Shown here: in pieces, positions 1 to 9,505 of the stretch
How the letters are laid out: each line of letters opens with the position of its first letter
How positions within the stretch are numbered: position 1 is the stretch's first letter
DNA from: Desulfocapsaceae bacterium
Lineage (GTDB): Bacteria; Desulfobacterota; Desulfobulbia; Desulfobulbales; Desulfocapsaceae
Length of the DNA stretch: 48,583 nt
Reading direction: 5' to 3'
NCBI GenBank assembly: GCA_030653035.1
Contig: JAUSAB010000062.1
Location: 1-48,583 of the forward strand
Notes under the pieces: model-generated
Told to the model about the DNA's origin: nothing
Seen by the model: only the letters and a program-made list of their open reading frames with translations
Database searches by the model: none
Position numbers and translations under genes: made by a program

Positions 1-1
1 C

Positions 2-85
2 AGCGTACGTCTCCGCTCGCACTACAACAGCCAAGAAAGGTTCCTCCGACGGAAGTTGAAGAAGGCCATGGTGCCTGGCTTCTAA
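2..85 (+). CDS. C-terminal tail of an unidentified protein (partial)
   Basis: The second plus-strand frame is open from the window edge to a TAA at 83-85 and gives 27 residues ending in AMVPGF. The tail is rich in Arg and Lys (RFLRRKLKKAM), which looks more like a genuine protein end than the neighbouring frames do. I do not recognise the family. The gene would run convergently with the helicase gene on the other strand. A chance open frame cannot be excluded because only 84 bases are visible. Confidence 0.25.
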   Translation, partial: SVRLRSHYNSQERFLRRKLKKAMVPGF

Positions 86-322
86 GTTGACAAGTTTATA
101 ACAGTTTGGAAGGCAGGTCTGCCCGTGGCTGCCCGCCCCCAGGGATGACCTCCATCCACGTGCGGGCCACCGCGGTGGGCGGGGTGCGGGACATCGCTGG
201 ACCAGGTCCGGCCTCCGGTCTTTTGAGCGGGACTATCTGACCCGCTTCGGCACGGCGGACGGTGTCCCCGTGATCTCTGTTGCTTATTGTACCGTTCGCG
301 TGAAATAACCTGCCGTCATCAA
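86..322. other. GC-rich intergenic stretch
   Basis: This is the space between the partial plus-strand frame and the end of the helicase gene. I see no convincing gene. It contains the perfect palindrome CCACCGCGGTGG at 167-178. A 76-codon minus-strand frame overlaps the helicase stop codon, but its product is low-complexity Pro/Arg/Gly and resembles translated non-coding DNA. Confidence 0.4.
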
Positions 323-3300
323 TCATTTCTTTTCATCCCGGCTGCTGTCACGGAGCAGGGCGAGCAGTTCGTTCGCGTTCAGTTTGCTGGCAACATCCGC
401 CCCATCCAGCAGCGAGTCGGCAAGATCGCGCTTGTCTTTGTGTAACCCCACGATTTGTTCCTCGATGCTGCCCTTCATTACCAGCCGGTAGACGGTGACC
501 GGTCTCTCTTGACCGATGCGGTGAGCCCGGTCCGATGCCTGGTCTTCCACTGCCGGATTCCACCACGGGTCCATGTGGATCACATAGTCGGCGGCGGTCA
601 GGTTCAGGCCAGCTCCACCCGCTTTGAGGCTGATCAGGAAGACCTCGCCCTCACCGGCCTGGAAGGCGGCGATTCGCTCCTTGCGTTGGGCGGCAGAGAT
701 GGAGCCGTCGAGGTACTGGTAGGGGATTTTTTTCTCGTCGAGCAAGGCGCGGATGATGGCCAGGTGGTCGATAAACTGGCTGAAGACCAGGGCCTTGTGT
801 CTGTTCTCAAGCATCTCGGCCAGGATATCCCCAAAGACCTTGAGCTTGGAGCTTTCAATTCCGGCATCCGGCAGGACCAGGGCCGGGTTGCAGCAGAGGC
901 GGCGCAGTTTCATAATCTCGGCCAGAATCTGCAGGTGCTGGGTATTGGTCTGGCCCTCTTCGTTTTCCAACTTGGCGATGGCGCTCTGACGCTGGGCCTC
1001 ATAAAGGGCGGCCTCCTGGGCGGACATCTCCACCTGCAGGGTGATCTCGGTCTTGGCCGGCAGTTCCTGGAGGACCTCGTTTTTCATGCGCCGGAGGATG
1101 AAGGGGTGGATCAGTCGCTGCAATTGTTTTAAACGATTGCGGTCCTTGTCGCGCTCAATGGGGATGGCGAAGGTCTCGGTGAAGCGTTGATGGGTGCCGA
1201 GCAGGCCGGGGTTGATGAAGTGAAAAAGGGCCCACAGTTCGCCCAGATGGTTTTCCAGAGGGGTGCCGGTGGTGGCGATGCGAAATTCGGCGTTCAGGGC
1301 CATGGCCGCCTTGGCCCGTTTGGTCTGGCGGTTTTTGATGGCCTGGGCCTCATCAAGGACCACGATCTGCCAGGCAACCCCGGCCAGCCGTTCTCCTTCC
1401 ACCTGGAGCAGGCCGTAACTGGAGATCAAGAGGTCAAAGGGGCCAAGGCCGTCCAGCATCTCCTGCCGCTCTCCCTGGCCAAAGATTTTGACCTTGAGAG
1501 TGGGGGTAAAACGGGCCGCCTCCTCTTCCCAATTGCCGGCCACTGACAGGGGGGCCACCACCAGGGTCGGTCCCTGGGGTGCGCGGAGGAGGATGGCGGC
1601 CAGGGCCTGGATAGTCTTGCCCAGGCCCATGTCATCGGCGAGACAGGCCCCCATCCGCCAGTGGCTGAGCTGGGCCAGCCAGGAAAAACCCTGGGTCTGG
1701 TAGTCACGCAGGGTGGCGGTGAGCGTCGATGGGACAGGGGGGGACACCACCTCGGCCAGCCTTTTTTTGTGGGCCTGCCACTGCTGGTCGCCGTCCACGG
1801 ACGCCTCTGAGGTCAGGTCATCCAGGGCCAGGGTCGCCAGGGGGTTGAAACGGATTCCGTCCTTGCTCTTTTCCGAATAGGCCCGAAATTCCTCCAGCCG
1901 TTTTTGCAGGGCCTTGGTCAAGGCCAGGAAGGAGCCGTCCTCCAAGGGGATAAAACGCCCCTTGGCCTGATCAAGCAGACCCAGGAGCTTCTGCAGGTCA
2001 AGGACGGTCTCCCCATCCACTTGCAGGCTGCCGGAAGTGGCAAACCAGTCGCGATCTTTTTTGATGTGCAGGGCGAGGTTGGCAAAGCCGGTCTCGGCCC
2101 GCAGGGAAAAGGTCTGGCCCTTTGGCCAGTGCAGGGTGCAGTCAGGAAACTGGTGCAGTTGAGAGAGCAATTCCAGGCTGGCTGCCGGTTCGGGAAAGAA
2201 GAACTGGCCATCCACCTCTTCGCTATGGGTCATGATCGGGCAGGCCTCAAGGAGCCGGTCGCGGTAGCCAGACTCCTTGGCCGGATCCCGCCGGGCCTGT
2301 ACCCGTTTGCCGTCCTGTTCGCCAAAGACAATGGCCCCGCCTTGGCCCGGCTGGTGCCAGGAGCCGCCGGTGCTGATCGGCCTGACCAGGATTTCGGCCC
2401 GCAATCCGTCCTGAAAGGGGAGCAGCTGGAGATGGGGCCGCGGATCTGCCGCCACCTCCTCTACCTCCTGACCGCCACCCACATCGGAATGAACCGTGAC
2501 CATGGCCGACAGGGAGGAGGCCAGCTCACGCACCTGCTCGGTGGCGCTTGCGGGCAGAACCAGTTCCTCATTGAGCAGGGTGATCAGGTTGGCCTGGGCC
2601 GGCTTGATCTCATAGACCTTGAAGCAGGTGCCGCTCTCCCGCTCGAGAAAGGCAGTGGTGGCGGCTGTGGGTGGGGGCGGCCACAGGGCGAGGGTGAGTT
2701 TGTCGTTTTTTTTGGTGATCCGCAACTCCAGTTCGCCCCGCATCAGTTCCACCTGCACCCCGGGGGTATCCGCCAGGAACAGGAGGGGGTGGTCAATGGC
2801 CGCGATCAGGGTCTTTTTCATGTCGAACTGGTAGGCATCGTTGTAGTAATAATATTGGCGGTTGTAAACAAGGGTCCGGCACATGCGCCGGTCCTGGTCG
2901 CTCAGTCCCTCCATCTTTTCAAACTGCTCGTACAGGGTTTTGAGGGCAACACTCCGGCCCTTGCTCCATTTGCCGGTTTTGCCCATCTTTTGCAGAACCG
3001 GGGCGAGGGTACAGTAATTTTTTGATTGATAATAGGAGAACATCCAGATCAGCCGTTGACCATTGGGGGCCGCTGTATTTCCCTGCTGATCGTCCACGGC
3101 AATCAGGGCCAGCAGGGCCTGTAGACGCTGGGTGTTCTTGTCCCTGGGCTGGATGATGGGGACGCAACTGGTGGTCCGGCAACGCTTATGGAGATCGTCC
3201 GCCTGCTTTTTGTGGTCGTCTTCCTTCCTGCCCATGGCAGCAAGCAATGCCGCACTCTCGGCGGCGATCCAGGGGTAACCATTTTTAACGGCAGTGAGGT

Positions 3301-4483
3301 AAAGGGTTTCACAGAGTTCGGGCAGAACCTGGTAAGCCTTTTCCCGGTCGGCCCACCAGAGGATGAGGAAATAGAGGAACAGGTAGAGGGGGTATGGGGA
3401 TAAGGCGTTTTTATCCCAATACCCGGCCGCGTGTGGCTGGCCTGCCTGCTGGGCAAAGATGATCTTGAGGTTGCTGGTGATTGCATCAGGCAGAAGCTCT
3501 TGCTTGTGAGCGGTTTCCACCAGATCAGCGCCTGTCTTCAGGTTCTGCGTCCCTGGGATGGCCAGGAGCGAGCAGAGGTGAAAGATGCCGGGGAACCCGA
3601 AAATGACGATTTTTCGTTTGCCCGTGTATTTTTTGATCTCCTTCAGGGCCTCAGCAAAGAGGTCATTGGCGGTTTCGTATCGTCCCTGGAAAAAATGGAT
3701 GGTTGCCAGGCCGCTCTTCCGGCTGGCGGAAAAGTGGTCAGGCCAGGAAAGATTGACGATCTCCATGGCCTGCTCCATTTTGCCGGTCACGAGGAGATAG
3801 AGGATCAGGGTCAGGGGAGAGGCGGTCATGGGTGAAGTACGAAGATCCTCAATGAGGAAGGCCGCGAGCTCCGGGTTGGGCTGCATGGCGTTGAGGTCGT
3901 TTTCAAGAATATGGCGGCCAATGGACTGGCGGTGGGGTGAGTGGCGCAGGAGCGACAAGAAGGGTGTGGGGCCAAACAGGGTTTCGTATGGGAAAGAATC
4001 CATGACATGGCCAAATTCATGATAGATGGTGTCCATGGTTTTTTGTACGTCGGTCATGGATGTCGACTTATCGAAGATCTGCCCCTGCAGGATTCGCAGG
4101 GCATGGTCAAGGGATGGAAAAAAACGATTCCAGGCAGGCTTGGTGCCTCGGTATAAGGTGGTCAGGCAATCGTTGAACGGGGCAAAAAGATTGTGGTCAA
4201 GGAGATCAAGGAGAACATGGCCTCTGAGAAGCGGTTGATGGCTGGCCATCCCTTGTTGTTTGCAGGTGAGTTCGGCTTCTTCGAGCCGATGCAGGGCCGC
4301 GGCAATCTCTTTGCGCTCTGGGTACCATTTCTTCTGATTACGAAGATCAAGATGATCCAGACAGCTAAGCAGATCATCCTGGCGCATGGTCCCGATGTTG
4401 AGGCAGAGCAGGCGGACAATGGTCTGTTCCAGAGGGGCAAGGGCCTGATAACGGGAGATAAGTTCAGCGGGTGTGGTGGTCAT
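323..4483 (-). CDS. SNF2-family DEAD/DEAH-box helicase, very large
   Basis: This is a DNA-dependent ATPase of the SNF2/Rad54/HepA superfamily, expected to translocate on duplex DNA and remodel protein-DNA complexes. Numbered from the upstream TTG at 4555, motif I (DDMGLGKT) is near residue 975, motif II (DEAQ) near 1067, motif III (TGTPLEN) follows, and motif VI (DQASDRAHRIGQ) is near 1341. The last third is therefore a complete SNF2_N plus Helicase_C pair. The first 900 residues are helical, have no motif I recognise, and may form a TPR-like or regulatory region. I chose the ATG at 4483 because the in-frame upstream start at 4555 is TTG; neither has a clear Shine-Dalgarno sequence. The gene stands alone, so context gives no specific substrate. 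The family is certain; the cellular role is not. Confidence 0.9.
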   Translation of the reverse strand: MTTTPAELISRYQALAPLEQTIVRLLCLNIGTMRQDDLLSCLDHLDLRNQKKWYPERKEIAAALHRLEEAELTCKQQGMASHQPLLRGHVLLDLLDHNLFAPFNDCLTTLYRGTKPAWNRFFPSLDHALRILQGQIFDKSTSMTDVQKTMDTIYHEFGHVMDSFPYETLFGPTPFLSLLRHSPHRQSIGRHILENDLNAMQPNPELAAFLIEDLRTSPMTASPLTLILYLLVTGKMEQAMEIVNLSWPDHFSASRKSGLATIHFFQGRYETANDLFAEALKEIKKYTGKRKIVIFGFPGIFHLCSLLAIPGTQNLKTGADLVETAHKQELLPDAITSNLKIIFAQQAGQPHAAGYWDKNALSPYPLYLFLYFLILWWADREKAYQVLPELCETLYLTAVKNGYPWIAAESAALLAAMGRKEDDHKKQADDLHKRCRTTSCVPIIQPRDKNTQRLQALLALIAVDDQQGNTAAPNGQRLIWMFSYYQSKNYCTLAPVLQKMGKTGKWSKGRSVALKTLYEQFEKMEGLSDQDRRMCRTLVYNRQYYYYNDAYQFDMKKTLIAAIDHPLLFLADTPGVQVELMRGELELRITKKNDKLTLALWPPPPTAATTAFLERESGTCFKVYEIKPAQANLITLLNEELVLPASATEQVRELASSLSAMVTVHSDVGGGQEVEEVAADPRPHLQLLPFQDGLRAEILVRPISTGGSWHQPGQGGAIVFGEQDGKRVQARRDPAKESGYRDRLLEACPIMTHSEEVDGQFFFPEPAASLELLSQLHQFPDCTLHWPKGQTFSLRAETGFANLALHIKKDRDWFATSGSLQVDGETVLDLQKLLGLLDQAKGRFIPLEDGSFLALTKALQKRLEEFRAYSEKSKDGIRFNPLATLALDDLTSEASVDGDQQWQAHKKRLAEVVSPPVPSTLTATLRDYQTQGFSWLAQLSHWRMGACLADDMGLGKTIQALAAILLRAPQGPTLVVAPLSVAGNWEEEAARFTPTLKVKIFGQGERQEMLDGLGPFDLLISSYGLLQVEGERLAGVAWQIVVLDEAQAIKNRQTKRAKAAMALNAEFRIATTGTPLENHLGELWALFHFINPGLLGTHQRFTETFAIPIERDKDRNRLKQLQRLIHPFILRRMKNEVLQELPAKTEITLQVEMSAQEAALYEAQRQSAIAKLENEEGQTNTQHLQILAEIMKLRRLCCNPALVLPDAGIESSKLKVFGDILAEMLENRHKALVFSQFIDHLAIIRALLDEKKIPYQYLDGSISAAQRKERIAAFQAGEGEVFLISLKAGGAGLNLTAADYVIHMDPWWNPAVEDQASDRAHRIGQERPVTVYRLVMKGSIEEQIVGLHKDKRDLADSLLDGADVASKLNANELLALLRDSSRDEKK

Positions 4484-4775
4484 GATGGTGGGTGGCCTGG
4501 ATGTTTGGGGGATGACGGATGATTTGGAAGCGGCTCCATGAGATAGATCTTTCAAGATTGAGAAAAAATAATTTATCCCATAACCCGGTTCGAGTCCATT
4601 GCCATTTTACACAGGGGAAGTGCATTTTGGGAGTTTTACAAGAGTTTCAGGTGTAACACTTCCGGACAACTGAAGGTAATGGCGGCGGATTTTAAGATGT
4701 GCAAAGGACAATCAGTGGCCCTGGCTAAAGCATGAGAGACAACGGAGAATTTAACCACGGTAAATCCAGAGTTCC

Positions 4776-6077
4776 TTATGCGTCAGCGTCCTCGGCTTCA
4801 ACCCGGTTGCGACCATTAGCCTTGGCTTGATAGAGGGCATGATCGACCCGATTGGTCAGGCTGATTTCAGTATCATCGCGTCGGAGGGCGGCGACACCAA
4901 AGCTGGCAGTGACTTCCCTCGGGACGGAAAAGGTTGTCTGCGCCACTCTGAGCCTCAACATCTCGGCCAATTGGATCCCTTGGTCGAGGGCACAGCCTGG
5001 GGCAATAACCATGAATTCCTCACCGCCCCAGCGGGCGAAAATATCCGTGGTGCGGACATTGGCATTGACCACCCGTGCCATATCGATCAACACGCTATCG
5101 CCTGTTTGATGGCCGTAGGCATCGTTGATCTCTTTGAATTTGTCGATGTCGAACATGATAATGGTCATCGACGATTGGTAGCGCCGGGCCCTGGAAATTT
5201 CGAGGGTCAGCAGCTTGGAGAATTCCAACCGGTTATAGATCCCGGTCAGGGCGTCGGTCGAGGCCTGCTTTTCCAGCAGGGCGTTGATGGTCTGTAGAGA
5301 TTCCTGGTATTTTTTTTGCTCGGTAATGTCATGGAAGGCAATGACTGTCCCCTCCAGCTTGCCGCCGGTAATCACTGGGCGGCAGGCGAGGGAGACCGGC
5401 ATCAACCGGCCGGACTTGCAGGCGAAGACACAATCGTCATTATTGTAGACCTGCCCGTTGTGAATGGCGGAGACCAGTTGCGTTCCCTCCGGGGGGAAGA
5501 AGGTGCCATCGGCAAATTGCTTATGGATAGTGTTAAATACCATTTTTCCAGCCATTTCCTGAAAACTGTAGCCGAGCAGGCGCTCGGCCTCGGGATTGGC
5601 AAAAATGAGACGTCCCTCCGTATCGACGAGGTAAACCCCTTCACCAAGGACGTCGGTAATGGTTTTCAGGCGTTGTTCAAGAGACTCCTTGTCCCGTAGC
5701 GATGCAATCATGTGATTGAATGAGAGGGAGAACTCCCCTAAAAAGTCGACCTGTTGGCTGAGGTCACCGTCAGCAACCTGATTGGTTTGCCAGGTAAGAT
5801 GGCGGAGGCTGGCCTGCAAGGCCTTGAGCGGCATGGCGAAGATGTTGGAGCGGGAAACTTCGGTCTTAAGCTCACCATTGGCCAGGGCCTCGGCAAAACG
5901 GTAGGTCTCATTCATCTGGGCGAAGATCTGTTCCAGATTTTTGCAGAAATTCCGGCAGGTGTCATCGGCTGCGTCCTTGCACTCTACGGGGAAAACCAGA
6001 CCGTTTTTGCCGAGTCCCCGCTCCATGGCCAGTGCCAGGCAACTGCCGATTGCTTTCAGGGCTTGCGTTGAATCCAT
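4776..6077 (-). CDS. PAS-GGDEF diguanylate cyclase
   Basis: This 433-residue cytoplasmic protein should make cyclic di-GMP from two GTP. A HAMP-like helical segment lies around residues 62-125 (containing VADGDLSQQV), a PAS domain around 133-255, and a GGDEF domain around 270-430. The active-site loop reads WGGEEF near residue 350. It is preceded by RTTD, the spacing expected of an inhibitory I-site, so product feedback is likely. No signal peptide or membrane segment is visible. The ATG lies one base after the stop of the V4R gene with AAGG upstream, so the two are almost certainly translated from one message. The natural inference is that the V4R protein senses something and this enzyme reports it as c-di-GMP. 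Enzyme class is secure; the ligand is unknown. Confidence 0.93.
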   Translation of the reverse strand: MDSTQALKAIGSCLALAMERGLGKNGLVFPVECKDAADDTCRNFCKNLEQIFAQMNETYRFAEALANGELKTEVSRSNIFAMPLKALQASLRHLTWQTNQVADGDLSQQVDFLGEFSLSFNHMIASLRDKESLEQRLKTITDVLGEGVYLVDTEGRLIFANPEAERLLGYSFQEMAGKMVFNTIHKQFADGTFFPPEGTQLVSAIHNGQVYNNDDCVFACKSGRLMPVSLACRPVITGGKLEGTVIAFHDITEQKKYQESLQTINALLEKQASTDALTGIYNRLEFSKLLTLEISRARRYQSSMTIIMFDIDKFKEINDAYGHQTGDSVLIDMARVVNANVRTTDIFARWGGEEFMVIAPGCALDQGIQLAEMLRLRVAQTTFSVPREVTASFGVAALRRDDTEISLTNRVDHALYQAKANGRNRVEAEDADA

Positions 6078-6078
6078 A

Positions 6079-6597
6079 TCAGACCTTTATGGGTTTTACT
6101 TCAAAGCGGCAGGTTCGATCGCCGGTGGCCCAGCAGTCAACCTCCTTGGCGGTGAAGTCTTTGCCGGTGTATTCCTTGAAAATGCCGGCGATGAAGCCTT
6201 CATCGTAGTCGCATACTGTTTCACCAAAGATCGGCAGCCCGGAGCAGTCAAGGTCTTCGGAGACCGTCAACACGAAATGCAGATTTTCCAAATCGGCTTG
6301 CTCCACCCGCAGCACCCCGACCTTGAAATCGATGAGCTTGGTCTTCAGATCGGCGACAAATTCGTCAAAGGGCAGGGCGGGATTGAGCACATTGCGGCAA
6401 AATTCACGACCCGCCAGGAGACCGGCCTTGACAAACAGCTCGCAGGTCTTTTCCCGGCCCAGTTCTTTGGAAAAGATATCCTTGAAGGTAAATTGCATGA
6501 GCCGATATACTGTGACCGAGGTCTCGCTCCCCAGGTTCGGGCGGCCCTCTGCCAGGTCGCCCAGATCCTTCCAGGAAAAATCATACGTATTTTTCAT
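6079..6597 (-). CDS. V4R (4-vinyl reductase) domain sensory protein
   Basis: This 172-residue single-domain protein resembles the V4R family, small ligand-binding modules related to heme-NO-binding and XylR/DmpR N-terminal domains. The C-terminal half shows the usual features: GETVCDYDEGFIAG, then KEVDCWATGDRTCRF. The conserved cysteines there could bind metal or heme. The N-terminal half is helical (GSETSVTVYRLMQ; KELGREKTCELF). There is no catalytic domain, so it is probably a stand-alone sensor acting on the diguanylate cyclase that begins one base after its stop codon. The family assignment comes from motif recall and length; the ligand (hydrocarbon, NO, heme or other) is open. Confidence 0.75.
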   Translation of the reverse strand: MKNTYDFSWKDLGDLAEGRPNLGSETSVTVYRLMQFTFKDIFSKELGREKTCELFVKAGLLAGREFCRNVLNPALPFDEFVADLKTKLIDFKVGVLRVEQADLENLHFVLTVSEDLDCSGLPIFGETVCDYDEGFIAGIFKEYTGKDFTAKEVDCWATGDRTCRFEVKPIKV

Positions 6598-6618
6598 TTA
6601 TTCTCTCCCTTTTTTGAG

Positions 6619-6742
6619 CCTGTTGCAAAAGTATAATTCGTGGTTCGACAGGCTCACCACGAACGGGAAAAGGCTAATAAATCCAATAATGATACCGTTC
6701 ACCCTGAGCTTGTCGAAGGGTATTACCGGAGTTTTACAACAG
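6619..6742. repeat. REP/BIME-like inverted repeat pair
   Basis: Two copies of a widespread bacterial intergenic repeat face each other. The left copy contains GGTTCGACAGGCTCACCACG (6642-6661) and the right copy contains CACCCTGAGCTTGTCGAAGG (6700-6719). Outside them, CTGTTGCAAAAG (6620-6631) and GTTTTACAACAG (6731-6742) form an outer inverted repeat. The element lies between the end of the CHASE4 protein gene and the start of the V4R gene. It may fold in the transcript and separate expression of the two transcription units. Confidence 0.75.
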
Positions 6743-6748
6743 ACTCTT

Positions 6749-9505
6749 TTATTGAAATAATTCCGGTTTACACACGCCATACCCTTGGGCATAATCAACT
6801 CCGATTTCTTTGAGGATGTTGATGATGTCGTCATTCTCGGCAAATTCAGCAATATTTTGTAGACCCATCACATGGCCCACATGATTGATCGATTCGACCA
6901 TAGCGCGGTCGATTTTGTTATTAACGATGGCTTTGACAAATAGGCCATCAATCTTTAGAAAATCCACATCAAGATTTTTTAGATAGGCAAAAGAAGATAA
7001 ACCACTGCCGAAATCATCCAGTGAGAAACGGCAGCCCATTTGGCGCAATACGCGCATAAACCGCCGGGCCTTGTCGAGATTGGCAATGACAGCTGTCTCA
7101 GTGATTTCAAAACATAAACGTTGAGGGGCAACATTAGATGTCTTGATCAGGTCAATAACGTATTCGAGAAACCCTTCACTTGACAGGGTTTGGCCCGAGA
7201 GGTTGATAGCACATATGTCCGTGAAATTTGCACCTTTGCGCGCTATGATCGAGAGCGCTTCCCGTATTACCCAGCGATCGATAAGCGGCATCAGGTGGTA
7301 GCGTTCGGCGACCGGCAGAAAGTGGCCTGGTGGATAAAGTGTGCCATTATCGTCCTGCATGCGGACTAGCAGCTCGCAATGTTGCTCAGCCCCAACTTTC
7401 AAGGTTTCCATATGCTGGACGTAGAGGACCAACTGTTTTTTTTCCAGTCCTTGGTGGATCCGTGATAGCCAATCGAGCTGGCAGTTATGCCGTTTGAAGT
7501 CTTTATCATCCGGGCGGAACACATGAATACGGTTGCCGCCTTCCTCCTTGGCGGCATAACAGGCTGAATCTACTGTGCTGAGCAATTCACTCAGGGTGCG
7601 GCTGTAATAAGGTGTGATTTCGGTCAAGCCAATACTGGCGCCAATCTTGAACACCTTGTCGTCGTAGGTGAAGCGGTATCCCTGTACCACTTGCAATAAG
7701 CCCATGATGACCTTGTATCCTTTGTCCAGGTCGCATCCGGTCAACAACACGGCAAACTCGTCCCCTCCCAAACGTGCCAATGTGTCTGAGCCTCGCATCT
7801 TGTCTTTCAACTGGGACGCAATCTGCCGCAGCAGCATATCTCCTGCCATATGACCACAAGTGTCATTGACCACTTTGAACTGATCGAGATCAATATAGGC
7901 GAGACAGTGTGTAGGTTTTTCTGTGGAGATATCTTCAATGGCGTTTTGGGCAATGCGATCAAACTCATAACGGTTGATCAGGCCGGTCAGGGCATCATGC
8001 CGTGCCTGAAAAATGAGCTGTTTGGACAGAGACCGTATGGCGGTGACATCATGCAGCACAGTGACCGCACCAAAATAGCTGCCACTCGGGTCTCGAAGTG
8101 ATGCCGTCGATTTGCGTATCACAAAATCTTGGCCATCGGTGCGATTAAGTACTGCCTCGTCAAAATCGTTTACCGGATCAATCAGCCAGGAGCTGTCAAT
8201 TGGCGCGGATTTGTCCTCCGATATAAGAGAGAACAATGATTGTAGCGTCTTACCCTTGGCTTCACAAAGATCAACGCCGGTCAGATATTCTGCTGCCTTG
8301 TTCATGTACGTGATACGTCTGTCGGCATCACTGGTTATTACTGCGTCGGCGATTGCTGCCAGCGTAGCCTGGGCACGCTCTTTTTCGAAGTGCAGTGCGT
8401 ATTGTGCTTGTTCGAGGCGTTCCAGCATCCCATTGATACCGTGGGCGAGACTGGAAAGCTCATCATTGCCGCTGAGCTCCTGCAGGCGCGCCGGTGCGGG
8501 AGAGTCGCCGATACATTTTACATTCTCACTCAACCGTGTCAAACGAGATAATACCAGTTTATGTAACAGCCAACTGAAGACAACCAGCAATAATGTGATC
8601 AGCACCATTGACCACAATAAAAAATGCAGGCCGAATTTACCTTGCTCAAAAATTCTCCGATCGCCCACTGTCCGTACGATGAGTTGGTCGGAACCGCCAA
8701 TGTTCTCCATCAAGGCGTAACCAGCCACTTCCTGATCCTGCAAAGGTGTTACGGCCATTCCGCCCTGGTTCCGTATCTGGGTCACAGCGGCAATCCGATC
8801 CGCCGACAAGTCCTGACTGGCCAACGTTTCGATGGTGATATGGGCGTCAAGAATCTTTTCAATGTGCTGCATCAATGTTTGATTGATACAACGTGCCATA
8901 ATCAATCTGCCGTTGGCTGATCCCTGACCATTGCTGGGCAGGACATCGAAAGCAGAAATAAAAAAGATGCCTTCCGCTGTCCAGAATAATCCGGAAACAT
9001 GACCATCGCCTGAGGTTGATCCCAGAAGGGCGCCTCCTTTGGCTGCTGCCTGCTTAATCATCTTGGGAATAGGCCAGGGTTGCCCGCTCCCGGCATCAAA
9101 ACCATTTTCGAACAAGACATCCCCTTCGAGATTAACAAGGATGATGGCATTGATATTCAGGTGCCGAAAGGTGTCGGGGCCGTAGTTACTTTTGATATAG
9201 GCTGGATCTGGGGTTATTATGTGTTGATAGGTGTCGTCCCACTGGGCCCAGTCGCTGACGATGCCATCAAGTTGTTGAGACTGCTCCTGCAAAAGGCTTA
9301 CCGCGCTGCCGATCTGAATCAGGGTCTTGTCCAGCTCAAGTTGAGAATACCCCTTGAACAGTAATGTCCGTGCGGCTGTAAATTGCGTGGCAAATAACGC
9401 CAGCATGCCCATGGCGACCATGATGACCAGTTTGGTTCGTAAGCTCGTAAAGTGTTTTCCTGTCATTTGGTCTTTAACAAAGAGGGGATAGAATTTATTT
9501 TTCAT
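6749..9505 (-). CDS. CHASE4-HAMP-PAS-GGDEF-EAL membrane c-di-GMP enzyme
   Basis: This 918-residue inner-membrane protein has a transmembrane segment at about 25-45 and a periplasmic CHASE4-type sensor at about 65-230 with its hallmark WAQWDDTYQ. A second transmembrane segment lies near 295-315, then HAMP, PAS (385-495), GGDEF (500-665) and EAL (675-915). The cyclase site is LGGDEF near 582, with RGSD upstream as a possible I-site. The EAL domain keeps ELLVR, EITET, DDFGSG and FLKIDG, so both c-di-GMP synthesis and breakdown are possible. Its ATG overlaps the last codons of the PhnD-sensor kinase gene by 11 bases, implying translational coupling. Which activity dominates cannot be told from sequence. 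Confidence 0.93.
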   Translation of the reverse strand: MKNKFYPLFVKDQMTGKHFTSLRTKLVIMVAMGMLALFATQFTAARTLLFKGYSQLELDKTLIQIGSAVSLLQEQSQQLDGIVSDWAQWDDTYQHIITPDPAYIKSNYGPDTFRHLNINAIILVNLEGDVLFENGFDAGSGQPWPIPKMIKQAAAKGGALLGSTSGDGHVSGLFWTAEGIFFISAFDVLPSNGQGSANGRLIMARCINQTLMQHIEKILDAHITIETLASQDLSADRIAAVTQIRNQGGMAVTPLQDQEVAGYALMENIGGSDQLIVRTVGDRRIFEQGKFGLHFLLWSMVLITLLLVVFSWLLHKLVLSRLTRLSENVKCIGDSPAPARLQELSGNDELSSLAHGINGMLERLEQAQYALHFEKERAQATLAAIADAVITSDADRRITYMNKAAEYLTGVDLCEAKGKTLQSLFSLISEDKSAPIDSSWLIDPVNDFDEAVLNRTDGQDFVIRKSTASLRDPSGSYFGAVTVLHDVTAIRSLSKQLIFQARHDALTGLINRYEFDRIAQNAIEDISTEKPTHCLAYIDLDQFKVVNDTCGHMAGDMLLRQIASQLKDKMRGSDTLARLGGDEFAVLLTGCDLDKGYKVIMGLLQVVQGYRFTYDDKVFKIGASIGLTEITPYYSRTLSELLSTVDSACYAAKEEGGNRIHVFRPDDKDFKRHNCQLDWLSRIHQGLEKKQLVLYVQHMETLKVGAEQHCELLVRMQDDNGTLYPPGHFLPVAERYHLMPLIDRWVIREALSIIARKGANFTDICAINLSGQTLSSEGFLEYVIDLIKTSNVAPQRLCFEITETAVIANLDKARRFMRVLRQMGCRFSLDDFGSGLSSFAYLKNLDVDFLKIDGLFVKAIVNNKIDRAMVESINHVGHVMGLQNIAEFAENDDIINILKEIGVDYAQGYGVCKPELFQ

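Noticed and set aside
96-326. 76-codon minus-strand frame overlapping the helicase stop codon (ATGA)
   Set aside because: The product is low-complexity Pro/Arg/Gly sequence with no motif and no ribosome-binding site; the overlap is likely chance.
455-1132. Long open frame antisense to the helicase gene
   Set aside because: It is the mirror of the conserved helicase C-terminal domain in GC-rich coding DNA; the helicase motifs decide the strand.
1904-3025. 373-codon plus-strand frame inside the helicase gene
   Set aside because: It lies antisense to a continuous helicase frame and has no motif; typical shadow of high third-position GC.
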